A stretch of 64,000 nucleotides of DNA, from positions 6,786-70,785 of the forward strand of contig JAAXHO010000284.1 in assembly GCA_012270795.1 (NCBI GenBank), given 5' to 3'. Shown here piece by piece: positions 33,579 through 43,700 of the stretch (position 1 is its first letter; each line of letters starts with the position of its first letter). Source of the stretch: Candidatus Poribacteria bacterium. Its GTDB lineage: Bacteria > Poribacteria > WGA-4E > WGA-3G. Below the pieces are notes generated by a model, which was not told the DNA's origin, searched no databases, and saw nothing but the letters and a program-made list of their open reading frames with translations. The translations under genes and the position numbers were made by a program.

Positions 33579-36500
33579 ATGAATAACCACAATGTTGAAC
33601 TGATCCAACAAGTTCTTGCTGGCGATGAGTCCGCTTTCGCTCAACTTGTGAATAAGTATAAAAAGCCAGTTCACGCGCTGGCGTGGCGAAAAATTGGGGA
33701 TTTCCACATCGCCGAAGAGATTACACAGGACACCTTCCTGAAAGTGTACCAGAGACTTCACACCCTGAAAGATGCAAACCAGTTTTCTGGATGGCTCTAT
33801 GTGATTGCGACGCGCCGATGCTACGCGTGGCTCCGCAAAAAACGTATAAAAACGCAACCTTTGGAGGACACAGAAACTACGATGGGACAAAGAGATGTTT
33901 ATTCCCAACATGTCATAGATGAACGTAAAAATACTGCAGCCGAAGCTCAACGTGAAGTCGTCAAAAGACTACTCGCGAAGTTGAAAGAGAGCGAACGCAC
34001 GGTAATGACACTCCACTATCTCGGAGAAATGACAGTCGGTGAGATTAGCAAGTTCTTAGGTGTTTCTGCAGGAACGATAAAAAGCCGCCTCCAACGTGCC
34101 CGACAACGTTTACAAAAGGAGGAAACAATGATTAGAGAAGCCCTCGACCATTTCCAAATTTCACCGAACCTAACCGATAATATTATGCGGGAAATCGCAC
34201 GACTTAAACCCACTGCACCCTCTGTTAGTAAACCTTTGATCCCGTGGGTGATAGGTGCTGCAAGTACAGTTTTGATTGTATTGATGCTTGGGTTAGGAAG
34301 TCAGCACTTATTACATTTTCAACAACCCTATAGTTTGGATGCACAGACTGAGATGGCAGTTGAATTCGTTGATGCCCCTATTGTACAGCATCTTAATGTA
34401 AAATCGGATGTACGAACGCACCTTGGAAGTCCCGATGCATCGGGTAAAAACAATGGAGCTGGCAAACAAACCGATGACGCCGCTTCGCTTGACTTAGACA
34501 CGATCATCACAAAGATAAAGCACTACGATAATGCTGTCAACTCCGTAACTGGTGATTTCATTATTGAACGTCATAGAAATTATGAGATTAGCGGAAATCC
34601 AATTCCACCCGGTAATTTGAACATCAAACGCAATTTAGAACCAAGAGTTGAGAAAAATGAATATAAATTGACGTTTGAAGGTGACAAAGTTCGAGTGGAT
34701 GGGGGATCAGGAGGTTTCGGTCTTATTCAGTATTGGGATGGAAAACAGCACTGGGAGGTATATTCATCAAGTAATCTTCTCTTCAAGACTGAGATTAAAC
34801 TGAACAAGGAAATTACAGTCCTAAAGAAGATCCAACAAGCGTTCAAACAAGGAGGCATTGAAATTGCGGACGATGTGCGCATTGTCAAAGGCGAGTTACA
34901 GAACAGTTACAGAGCCATTGAGAAAGATAAATCCTACTTTGTCCTTTTTGTAGGAGAAACAATGGTGGAGGCTTATAAACACAATGTTGGATATGCTGTT
35001 CGACCGCATTGGGCGATCATGCCTTCTGACCAAGATCCGAGGTTATGGCTCACTTTTCCAAACGACGCATCAGACAATACTTATTTATCTCAACCGCTTT
35101 GGCAATTGCTTGAAAAACATGAAAGTGAAATTATCGGAAGCGAGGTATTGGATGGCGAAAAGACAACCGTTATTCGTCTAACAAAACCTGCTCGGACCAT
35201 TGGAGATCACGAAATATCTCCTCAGCACTATAAACTCTGGATTTCACATGACAAGGGTTTTCGTTTGGTTAAATCAGAAAGAGAGTACATTGAAGATGAT
35301 CCGGAAGAATGGAGTCCCTTCAAAACGGGTGTAACCTATATCAATACCCGAAAAATTGAGTATCACGAATACCTACCAGATGTCTGGTTTCCTAAGAGAA
35401 TTGAGAAGTCTATTGTTCCAAAAGAATCTTCGGAAAAACAGAATGGAGAGAATGTTCTATTTAAAAACGTATTTATCACGAAACAGTGTCAGTTAAATAC
35501 CAATGTGAGTGATTTGCTTCGTTTGGATTTATCTGTTGATACATTAGTTCTCGATTACAGTGTCGGTCACTCGCGCACAGTAGGTGACCTCAAAACCAAA
35601 CCGAATTTCCAGATGCAACTCGATAGTTCCGGTGTGACGGAGAAGAATGCGGTTGTGCAACAAGCCTTGGAATCCACCGCTCCAGATTCGCTGCAATGGC
35701 ACCTGCCCGAAGGTGCTAAAGCCCGTCTTGGTAAAGGAGGGATAAATAAAATTGCGTATTCCCCGGATGGTAAGCGGTTGGCTGTTGCAAGTTCAATTGG
35801 TGTATGGATCTATGATGCAGACAGGGGAAAAGAACTTGATCTGCTGACAGAACATACCAATTGGGTCCAAAGCATAGCATTCAATCCTAATGGAAACATA
35901 CTGGCAAGTGGAAGCGATGATGGTAGCATACGTTTGTGGGATACCCGCACAAGCACACACCTTCGGACGATGACAGACAATATGTCACTGATCACAAACG
36001 TGGTGTTTAGTGGGGATGGCAAAATGTTGGCAAGTTCAGATAAGGATAACACTATCCGACTGCGGAATACACAAACAGGAAAACTCCAAAAAACCCTAAA
36101 GGAGCATGAAGACAGAATCTTTAGTATGTGGCTCAGTACAGATGGAAAAGCACTGGCAAGTGCAAGTAGGGATAACACCATCCGACTGTGGGATACGCAA
36201 ACAGGCGAAATCCGAAAAACCTTTGACCTTGAGCATACGGAGGAGATTACGGAAATGGCGTTTAGTCCGGATGGAAAAACACTGGCTGTTTGGGGTTGGG
36301 ATACCCCTATCCATCTGTGGGACGTACAGACAGGTAAACTCCACAAAACGCTCAAAGGGCAAGAAAGGGACGTTATCTATGAAATGGCGTTCAGTCCCGA
36401 TGGAAAAACACTGGCAAGTGGGAGTTATGATACTACCATCCGATTGTGGGATACACAGACTGGAAAACTCCAAAAAACGCTCACAGGACATTTGAGCGAC

Positions 36501-37244
36501 ATCTTGAGTGTGGCATTCAGTCCAGATGGGAAAATACTGGCAAATGTGGTTGAGGATAATACCATCTGTTTATGGGATGCAAAGACAGGCGCAATTCACC
36601 AAACGCTTAGAGATCAGCGTGAGTCAGGGATCACCTGCTTAGCGTTCAGTTTCGACAGCAAAACATTGGCAAGCAGCGGTTATGCCCGTGCTATCCGTCT
36701 GTGGGATGCCCAGACTGGTAAACCCCGAAAAACGCTTGCAGGACATAAGGAAACCGTCACGAGCGTGGCATTCAGTCCAGATGGTAACACCCTGGCAAGT
36801 ACAAGTTGGGATAAGATTATCCACCTGTATGATGTGCAGACTGGAGAACTTCGCAAAACTTTTACAGGGCATACGGACTGGGTTATGAGTGTGGCGTTCA
36901 GTCCAGATAGGAAAACACTGGCAAGTGGGAGTAAGGATGGTATTATCCATCTGTGGGATGTGCAAACAGGCAAACTCCTCAAGACAAAAAAACATCTGAA
37001 CGGTATCTTGAGTGTAGCGTTCAGTCCAGATGGGAAACTACTTGCAAGTGGCAGTGAGGATAATACCATCCATCTGTATAATACGCAGAATGGTCAACTC
37101 AAACAAATCCTTGTCCTTGTGGGACATACAGATTGGGTTTCAAGTGTGATGTTCAGTCCGGATGGTAAAACTTTGGTGAGTGGAAGCAGAGACGGTACAT
37201 TGCTGTTATGGGAAATTACGTCTGACACAGATCAACAAAATTAA
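33579..37244 (+). CDS. Membrane-anchored ECF sigma factor with LolA-like domain and 12 WD40 repeats, copy 2
   Basis: The longest of the four fusions, 1221 residues and intact. Sigma regions 2 and 4 occupy residues 10-180, and the membrane helix is near 222-242 (WVIGAASTVLIVLMLGLG). Residues about 300-690 form an extra domain absent from the other copies: DTIITKIKHYDNAVNSVTGDF then beta strands such as YWDGKQHWEVYS, with a late DVWFPKRIEKS. This resembles LolA/outer-membrane lipoprotein sorting folds that bind lipid. From about 705 to the end there are 12 WD40 repeats (for example AFSPDGKTLASGSYDTTIRLWD), enough for two propellers. AGGAGG precedes the ATG. The domain order puts the lipid-binding-like domain between the membrane and the propellers. 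Confidence 0.9.
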   Translation: MNNHNVELIQQVLAGDESAFAQLVNKYKKPVHALAWRKIGDFHIAEEITQDTFLKVYQRLHTLKDANQFSGWLYVIATRRCYAWLRKKRIKTQPLEDTETTMGQRDVYSQHVIDERKNTAAEAQREVVKRLLAKLKESERTVMTLHYLGEMTVGEISKFLGVSAGTIKSRLQRARQRLQKEETMIREALDHFQISPNLTDNIMREIARLKPTAPSVSKPLIPWVIGAASTVLIVLMLGLGSQHLLHFQQPYSLDAQTEMAVEFVDAPIVQHLNVKSDVRTHLGSPDASGKNNGAGKQTDDAASLDLDTIITKIKHYDNAVNSVTGDFIIERHRNYEISGNPIPPGNLNIKRNLEPRVEKNEYKLTFEGDKVRVDGGSGGFGLIQYWDGKQHWEVYSSSNLLFKTEIKLNKEITVLKKIQQAFKQGGIEIADDVRIVKGELQNSYRAIEKDKSYFVLFVGETMVEAYKHNVGYAVRPHWAIMPSDQDPRLWLTFPNDASDNTYLSQPLWQLLEKHESEIIGSEVLDGEKTTVIRLTKPARTIGDHEISPQHYKLWISHDKGFRLVKSEREYIEDDPEEWSPFKTGVTYINTRKIEYHEYLPDVWFPKRIEKSIVPKESSEKQNGENVLFKNVFITKQCQLNTNVSDLLRLDLSVDTLVLDYSVGHSRTVGDLKTKPNFQMQLDSSGVTEKNAVVQQALESTAPDSLQWHLPEGAKARLGKGGINKIAYSPDGKRLAVASSIGVWIYDADRGKELDLLTEHTNWVQSIAFNPNGNILASGSDDGSIRLWDTRTSTHLRTMTDNMSLITNVVFSGDGKMLASSDKDNTIRLRNTQTGKLQKTLKEHEDRIFSMWLSTDGKALASASRDNTIRLWDTQTGEIRKTFDLEHTEEITEMAFSPDGKTLAVWGWDTPIHLWDVQTGKLHKTLKGQERDVIYEMAFSPDGKTLASGSYDTTIRLWDTQTGKLQKTLTGHLSDILSVAFSPDGKILANVVEDNTICLWDAKTGAIHQTLRDQRESGITCLAFSFDSKTLASSGYARAIRLWDAQTGKPRKTLAGHKETVTSVAFSPDGNTLASTSWDKIIHLYDVQTGELRKTFTGHTDWVMSVAFSPDRKTLASGSKDGIIHLWDVQTGKLLKTKKHLNGILSVAFSPDGKLLASGSEDNTIHLYNTQNGQLKQILVLVGHTDWVSSVMFSPDGKTLVSGSRDGTLLLWEITSDTDQQN

Positions 37245-37322
37245 GTCCATAATTATTGAGAAACGATAATTTAACTTTAGCATCCTCAACTAATCCTGAA
37301 AATCTTAAAAAATATCTTTCCT

Positions 37323-37343
37323 GGGCGGTCCTGAGTGCCGCCC
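37323..37343 (+). terminator. GC-rich hairpin after sigma fusion gene 2
   Basis: GGGCGG and CCGCCC pair around a nine-base loop, 80 bases past the stop. No T run follows. A related hairpin, GGGCGGT...ACCACCC, lies at 40609-40629 after gene 3. Confidence 0.4.
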
Positions 37344-37445
37344 ATTCCTTCCTCTATCCACCCTTTCAAGACGAAACTTAATCCCAACTAAAACATCTTC
37401 TCAAATGTTGTACCCTCTAAAAAGTTAGATTTGCATAAATATGAA

Positions 37446-37489
37446 AAAGAGAGGATAATGGTATAATAATTCAACATTATCCTCTCTTT
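37446..37489. terminator. Strong 15-bp hairpin between sigma genes 2 and 3
   Basis: AAAGAGAGGATAATG is perfectly inverted at 37475-37489 with a 14-base loop. The right arm ends in CTCTTT and the minus-strand side continues into TTTTT, so it could terminate in either direction or be a small palindromic element. Confidence 0.5.
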
Positions 37490-37509
37490 CCTCTATTATT
37501 AAAAAAATA

Positions 37510-37537
37510 TGAGACTTTTTCCATGCACATCGCGTCA
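37510..37537 (+). promoter_or_regulatory. Probable ECF-type promoter of sigma fusion gene 3
   Basis: CGCGTCACTATATGTTG at the -10 is identical to that of gene 1 (CGTCA at 37533-37537). The -35 region has drifted to TGAGAC (37510-37515) at a 17-base spacing. It lies 63 bases before the ATG. Confidence 0.5.
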
Positions 37538-37600
37538 CTATATGTTGATATGAAAATATGTTGATATGAAATGATAAAATCCCCTTTATAGAGGTATCTG

Positions 37601-39532
37601 ATGAAAAATGCTGATGTTGAACTCATCCAACGCACCCTTGATGGTGATAATACTGCGTTCTCCGAGTTAGTGAGAAAATATCAAAAGTCAGTACATGCAC
37701 TTGCATGGCAGAAAATAGGAGATTTCCACATTGCCGAGGATATTACGCAGGAAACTTTCTTGAATGCCTATCAGAACCTGTCAAAACTGAAAGAACCGCA
37801 GTCTTTTGCCAGTTGGTTGTATGTGATAGCAACAAATCGCTGCACTGCATGGCTTCGTAAAAAACGATTTCGGACACAGTCATTGGAAGATACGAATAAC
37901 ATAGAATTGGAAAAAGACATCTATTCCAGCTATGTAAGTGCGGAAAAAGAACGGACATCAGTAGACGCACAACGTGAAGTCGTCAAAAAGTTACTTGCGA
38001 CGCTGCAAGAAAGTGATAGAACAGTCATCACTTTACATTACCTCGGGGGAATGACGTATGAAGAGATAAGCAAGTTTTTAGGTGTATCGGTTAGTGCGAT
38101 AAAGAACCGACTCTACCGAGCACGCCAGTTTCTTAAAAAGGAGGAAGCAATGATTAAAGAAGCTTTAGAGAATTACCAAATTACACCCCACCTCACAGAG
38201 AACATTATGCAAGAAATCACACGACTAAAACCTACATCTGCTGGCAGTAAACCGCTTGTGCCGTGGGCAATTGCTGCTTCAAGTACTATCTTAATTATGT
38301 TGATGCTTGGGTTAGGAAGTCAGCACTTATTACATTTTCAGCAACCCTACAGTTTGGATGCACAAACTGAGATGACAGTTGAACTTGTTGATACGCCTGT
38401 TGTGCTAAATGTTGACTTGGATCCAGTTATACAACGTGAGGTTGGCAGTTCAAACGCACTTGATGAAAGTAGTAACCATGGACAGAAACCCGATGAGAAA
38501 TTATTAGCAGCCGCGCCATCGGATGGTATTGAAGATCCTGATCCAAATCAGCAGTGGATCCAGTCTGAACCTATCAGAGGAACCGAGGTGATCAGTTTGC
38601 TTGCAACACCAGAGGGCGAAGTTTACGCTCTTGCTGATAGGAATATCTATAAATTGGAAACCGATGGACAAGGATGGCGACATATCTTTGATACTACTTT
38701 ATTGGATACTTACTATGAAGAAGGTGAGGCAGTTATGAAAAAATGGGGCGATGCACTCTATCTGATACTGTCAACAGACCTATTCGTTTCAAAGGATGAT
38801 GGTAAAACGTGGGATTTAGTTTATTCATGGCCAGAAGATCTTTGGTATCCTCTGGAATTGATACTAACAAAACAGGCTTTTTATATCATTTTTTACATAG
38901 GTAGTGATGTTTTTCGTTCTGAAGATTCTGGCAAGACATGGGAGATCGTAAATGATCCGATAGATAGATTCATTCCTTCAATTGTCAATATACAGAACAC
39001 GTTGTTTGCAAGGACAAGATATGCCCTCTACCGCTTTACCGATGACAACTGGAAACGTTTGGAATTTCCAGTGTCTGTTGGAAAAATTCGTTCAGTTGCA
39101 GCGGCTGAAGAGAAACTATATATTGTGACAGAGGCGAGTGATGATGTGTTTGATTCCGGTAAAGTATTTCAAGGGCAGGAACGTGGTTGGTGGATATTTC
39201 GATCAACTGACCTCGGGGATTCATGGGATGATATAACGCCAACAAACGCTTGGCCCGTAAAAGGGTTGCCGCCCCGTCTCCAGCTTATTGCAGTTGGTGA
39301 TACACTTCTTGCAATGGAACATGGTATGGTTAGCTCTCCCGATAGTGGAAACACATGGTTTACATCACAATCATCAGGGCCTACCCCTATAATCCATCCT
39401 GATATAAACTTTAAGGCAGCAGCGGTAAACGAAGGTGTTTTTTATGTTAGGGGAGAAACGGACTGCATCGTTCCACTGATAGTGGTAAATCATGGAATCA
39501 GGTCAATATCACTACGAATAAGAGTAAAATAG
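37601..39532 (+). CDS. Membrane-anchored ECF sigma factor fused to BNR propeller, copy 3 (frameshifted)
   Basis: Sigma regions 2 and 4 (residues 10-180), a linker and a membrane helix (WAIAASSTILIMLMLGLG near 220-240) as in the other copies. They are followed by a sortilin/BNR-type propeller rather than WD40: VSKDDGKTWDLV, RSEDSGKTWEIV, RSTDLGDSWDDI and SSPDSGNTWF are Asp-box repeats. The reading frame fails after YVRGE; adding one A to the AAA run at 39456-39458 gives NGLHRSTDSGKSW and continues to 40596, matching copy 4 throughout. The restored protein would have about 998 residues. The juxtamembrane linker is about 95 percent identical in DNA to that of copy 4. GAGGT precedes the ATG. Confidence 0.85.
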   Translation: MKNADVELIQRTLDGDNTAFSELVRKYQKSVHALAWQKIGDFHIAEDITQETFLNAYQNLSKLKEPQSFASWLYVIATNRCTAWLRKKRFRTQSLEDTNNIELEKDIYSSYVSAEKERTSVDAQREVVKKLLATLQESDRTVITLHYLGGMTYEEISKFLGVSVSAIKNRLYRARQFLKKEEAMIKEALENYQITPHLTENIMQEITRLKPTSAGSKPLVPWAIAASSTILIMLMLGLGSQHLLHFQQPYSLDAQTEMTVELVDTPVVLNVDLDPVIQREVGSSNALDESSNHGQKPDEKLLAAAPSDGIEDPDPNQQWIQSEPIRGTEVISLLATPEGEVYALADRNIYKLETDGQGWRHIFDTTLLDTYYEEGEAVMKKWGDALYLILSTDLFVSKDDGKTWDLVYSWPEDLWYPLELILTKQAFYIIFYIGSDVFRSEDSGKTWEIVNDPIDRFIPSIVNIQNTLFARTRYALYRFTDDNWKRLEFPVSVGKIRSVAAAEEKLYIVTEASDDVFDSGKVFQGQERGWWIFRSTDLGDSWDDITPTNAWPVKGLPPRLQLIAVGDTLLAMEHGMVSSPDSGNTWFTSQSSGPTPIIHPDINFKAAAVNEGVFYVRGETDCIVPLIVVNHGIRSISLRIRVK

Positions 39533-40596
39533 AGGCTTTAATCGCGTATAAAAGGAACGATAAAAGACATGACATACCTCCAACGCTCTATGCAAGATAT
39601 GAAGGAAGAATCGCAAAAACTTCCGATAAAGGCAAGTCTTGGAATGCTGTTCAAATAGAAATTCCGATGACGGACCCCAATAGAGAAAAACCACCAGATA
39701 TTACGCATTTTATTAAATCTGATGGTGTTCTCTACGCAAAGGGGGGCGGATCTTTTCACAGAAGCAAAACACAGATTTATCGCGTATCTACAGACGGTAA
39801 TATGCTTGTGCCGATTCAAGGCAGGCCCATCTTCGACTCACTGGAATCATATAGTAAGTCGGACGAAATATTGGATAACCGATTTAACGTGTCAGATAAA
39901 TCGGTCCTTGAACAGATGCAAGAGGAGATTCCTGGCGCAACCCAGCTCCTCAAACAGCTGACACAAACAGACGGTGAAAATCGGTTTAAACTTTTTAGAC
40001 TCGCCCAGCGTGGTCCGTTTGCTGTCAGTGGTGACACATTCTATATGGAATACAATTATAAACTTTTCAGATGGAAAATGGGCAATACAGAATGGCATGA
40101 CACGGGACAAGAAGAAACTTGCGAATTAACTTTGGAAATAGCAGGAAAAGATCCTAAACTTGCTGTATCAGGGGACACTGTCTGCGTTGGGAAACGTGAT
40201 GGCCACCTCGTCGTATCGTATGATAGGGGAGATAATTGGATTGATCTTACACCTGCTCTGCCATTTACTGTCAAGACCTTCAAAGAAATTCTGGTTGCTG
40301 GTGCCACCGTATATGTAGCAACAGATGCAGGTATCATTACATCCGATGGTGGAAGAACTTGGCATACTATCACCGATACAGAAGGAACAAATCTCATCAT
40401 GGAACACCTTGCTGTTGATGGTGAGATGGTATATGATGTTACCAAAAATACAGGTATCTATCGTTTGGAAAGTGGTACTTGGGAACAGGTCGTCTCAGAG
40501 ATACCTGATAGCGTAACTTCTCTTGCTGTTGATGGAAACACGTTATACGTAGGCACACAAAATAGTGGCATGCTTCATTTCACGCTTGAAGAATAA
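39457..40596 (+). pseudogene. Frameshifted 3' part of sigma-BNR copy 3
   Basis: Reads on from the break at 39456-39458 as NGLHRSTDSGKSWNQV and then KTSDKGKSWNAVQIEIPM, DTFYMEYNYKLFRWKMG, DGHLVVSYDRGDNWIDLTPA and IITSDGGRTWHTI, ending GMLHFTLEE. It aligns with the C-terminal half of copy 4 along its whole length, which shows the two fragments were one gene. An internal ATG at 39667 could in theory start a separate product, but no ribosome binding site supports this. Confidence 0.8.
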
Positions 40597-40744
40597 TGCC
40601 CATTATCTGGGCGGTGTAAATTACCACCCTTCCTACCTCTTTCCTACCTCCCATTCAATTCCTAACATCTTGACAAACACTCCCGATTTGGTAAAATAGT
40701 ATTTCATTGCTTCCAATCATCCAATTTGTAAATATGCAGAATTA

Positions 40745-40772
40745 TGCACCAGTTTCCTCCTGACGTGCGTCA
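40745..40772 (+). promoter_or_regulatory. ECF-type promoter of sigma fusion gene 4
   Basis: TGCACCA (40745-40751), a 16-base spacer and CGTCA (40768-40772), only 25 bases before the chosen ATG. The shared GAATTATGCACC word is preserved. It argues against the in-frame ATG at 40744, which would lie inside the promoter. Confidence 0.65.
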
Positions 40773-40797
40773 CTATAAAACGATGGGAGGTAATTCC

Positions 40798-43700
40798 ATG
40801 AAAACCACTGATGTTGAGCTCATTAATCGCATTCTAAATGGCGATGATACTGCCTTCACTGAACTTGTGAAAAAGTATCAAAAACCGGTTCACGCGCTTA
40901 TATGGTGTAAAATTGGAGATTTCCATATTGCTGAGGAAATTACACAGGATACATTCCTAAAGGCATATCAAGGATTAGCAACACTGAAGAAACCCCAACG
41001 TTTTGCAAGTTGGCTTTACGTGATTGCCGCTAACAATAGTAATACATGGCTTCGTAAAAAGCGTTTGTGGACGCAGTCGCTGGAAGATATAAGAAACTCA
41101 CAGCTTGGAAAATTGACATATTCACAATACGTTGTTGAAGAGAAGGAACGGACAGCAGTAGAAACGCAACGCGAAGTCGTCAAGAAACTGCTCGCAAAAT
41201 TACCAGAGAGTGAACGCACGATTATCACCCTACATTATTTTAGCGATATGTCCAGTGCAGAGATCGGCGCGTTTTTAGGCGTATCGGCAAATACGATTCG
41301 GAGTCGTCTCCGTCGTGCACAACAACGTTTACAAAAACAGGAAACAATGATTAGAGAAGCACTTGAACATTTTCAAATTTCACCGAACTTGACTGATAAT
41401 ATTATGCAAGAAATCGCACGGCTTAAACCTGCAACACCTTCTGGTGGTAAACCGCTTATGCCGTGGATAGCTGCTGCATCAAGTGTTGTTTTGATTATGC
41501 TGATCCTTGGGTTAGGAAGTCAGCACTTAGCACGTTTTCAGCAACCCTACAACTTGGATGCACAAACTGAGATGACAGTTGAACTTGTTGATACGCCTAT
41601 TGTGCTAAATGTTGACTTGGATCCAGTTATACAACGTGAGGTTGGCAGTTCAAATGCACTTGATGAAAGTAATAACCGTGGACAGAAACCTGATGACATT
41701 TTGTTAGCAGCTGCACAAGGGGAAGGAGAAGATGTTTCAACTCCTAAACAGCAGTGGATCCTGTCTGAACCTATCTATGGAAGCTTAGTACAAGGTATAT
41801 GTGCGACCAAAGAAGAAGAACTTTACGCTGTTAATTTTGCACGCATATACAAATGGCAAGACGATAGAACCGGTTGGCAACAAATTAGTGCTGACATCAG
41901 AGAAGTCCCTGATAAACAGATTGAGATCAATAGCGCAAGTAAAGTTCCTATAGCAAAGTGGCACAACACCTTATATATTGTCTTACAAAACTTATTCTTA
42001 GCTTCAGAAGATGATGGGAAGAACTGGAAGATTGTTTATTCATGGACAGATGATTACCGTCTGCCTTACAAATTAGTACTTACAGATCAAGCATTTTGGG
42101 TCAAATTTAACAATGCTGTATTCCGTTCAGTGGATAAAGGTCAAACATGGAAGGACGTGGACGTTGAATTATTCCAAGGTTTCAACTCTTTTATAGCAAT
42201 ACAGAACAAAGTATATGTTGGATCAAACACCGGATTGTATCGTTGGCACACAGGTAGATGGGTACGTATAAAATTACCCGTACCTGAAGCAATATTGGTT
42301 ACCAATGCCGCAGCCACCAAAGATCGACTGTACGTAATGGCATCATTAGGTAGTGACTTTCTTAATGATAGAGCAGCACGGGAGGGACAACAGCGGACCT
42401 GGTGGATATTCAGATCAACAGATCTCGGAAATTCATGGGAAGATATTACACCGACAAATGCCTGGCCAGTAAAGGGGTTGCCACCCGATATCAATCTGGT
42501 TGCTGCTGGTGAAACTCTTCTGTTAATGGGACAAGGGCTGGTGCGTTCTACCGATGCAGGCGATACTTGGATGCCTCCACAAGTCTCTACCACTTTCCCT
42601 ATGAAAGTTTCCTCTGATATAGCTCCTGTAGCAGTAAATGAAAGCGCATTTTTTGCTATAAGAGGTGGTTTACACCGCTCAACTGATGCTGGTCAATCCT
42701 GGGAAAAAGTAAGAATCGCTCAGGATAAGATGAGATTAGTCATAGAAAAATTAATCAAATTCAATAAGAACAGAAAAATGCAAAATAGGCTGCCTACCCT
42801 CTACGGGATTGATGTGTCAAGGATTGTAAAAACAACTGACCAAGGTAAGTCTTGGAACACTGTTCAGGTTGAAATGCCTATGACGACACCTGTAAGAGAA
42901 GGCCAACCAAGGATTAATCAGCTGCTTACAACTGGTGGTGTAATCTATGCAAAAGGTCAAAATGATTACCCCATCGGAGAATTACGATACTATCGTGTAT
43001 CCGAAGGTGGTAACACATTAGTCCCTATTCAAGGAATTCCTACCTTCGACTCAAGAAGATTAAGAGACCATTTGCGTAAATCACAAAATCTCTCTATAGG
43101 GAAGCTACAGGGAGAGTTTTCTGGAACAACTCAATTCTTCAATGAGTTGCTTATATCAAGTCCTCAAAAACAGGATATACTCATTCAAGCAGGACTTAAC
43201 GGAACTTTTGCAGTAAGTGATGATACGTTCTATATGGAGTACAACTATAAACTCTTTCGGTGGGAACCAGGAGATTCTGCATGGCAAGACATAAGGCAAG
43301 AAGAAACTTCAATCATAGCTTGGCAAGATCTCCAACTTGCCGTCTCAGGAGACACAGTCTACGTCGGAAAAAGGAATGGTCACCTTGTTGTATCTTTTGA
43401 TAAGGGAGAAAATTGGATTGATCTCACGCCAGCACTGCCATTTGCTGTTACAACTTTCAAAGAGATTTTGGTTGCTGAATCCACCGTGTATGTTGCAACA
43501 GACAGAGGTATCATTACTTCTGATGATGGCAAAAATTGGCGTACCCTTACTGATGCAAAGGGAACAAATCTCATCATGGAACAATTGGCAGTTGATGGCA
43601 CAACACTATATGGTATCACCAAAAAACCAGATCTATATATTTTGGAAAATGATACTGGTACTTGGAAACAGATCATCACAAAGATACCGGAAGGGGCAAT

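Larger units (their letters stand above)
37245..37600. other. Intergenic region between sigma fusion genes 2 and 3
   Basis: Contains two hairpins and the gene 3 promoter (separate entries). Otherwise AT-rich sequence with no gene seen. Confidence 0.7.

Noticed and set aside
35810-37069. Several minus-strand frames of 118-181 codons under the WD40 repeats
   Set aside because: They repeat with the WD40 periodicity and are the antisense reading of the repeat, not genes.
35700-37240. Regular near-repeats of about 126 bp as a CRISPR or satellite array
   Set aside because: They encode WD40 blades in one frame and diverge at third positions; there are no constant repeats with unique spacers.
40744-40797. 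Upstream ATG for sigma copy 4
   Set aside because: It lies within the ECF-type promoter, and GGGAGG stands directly before the ATG at 40798.
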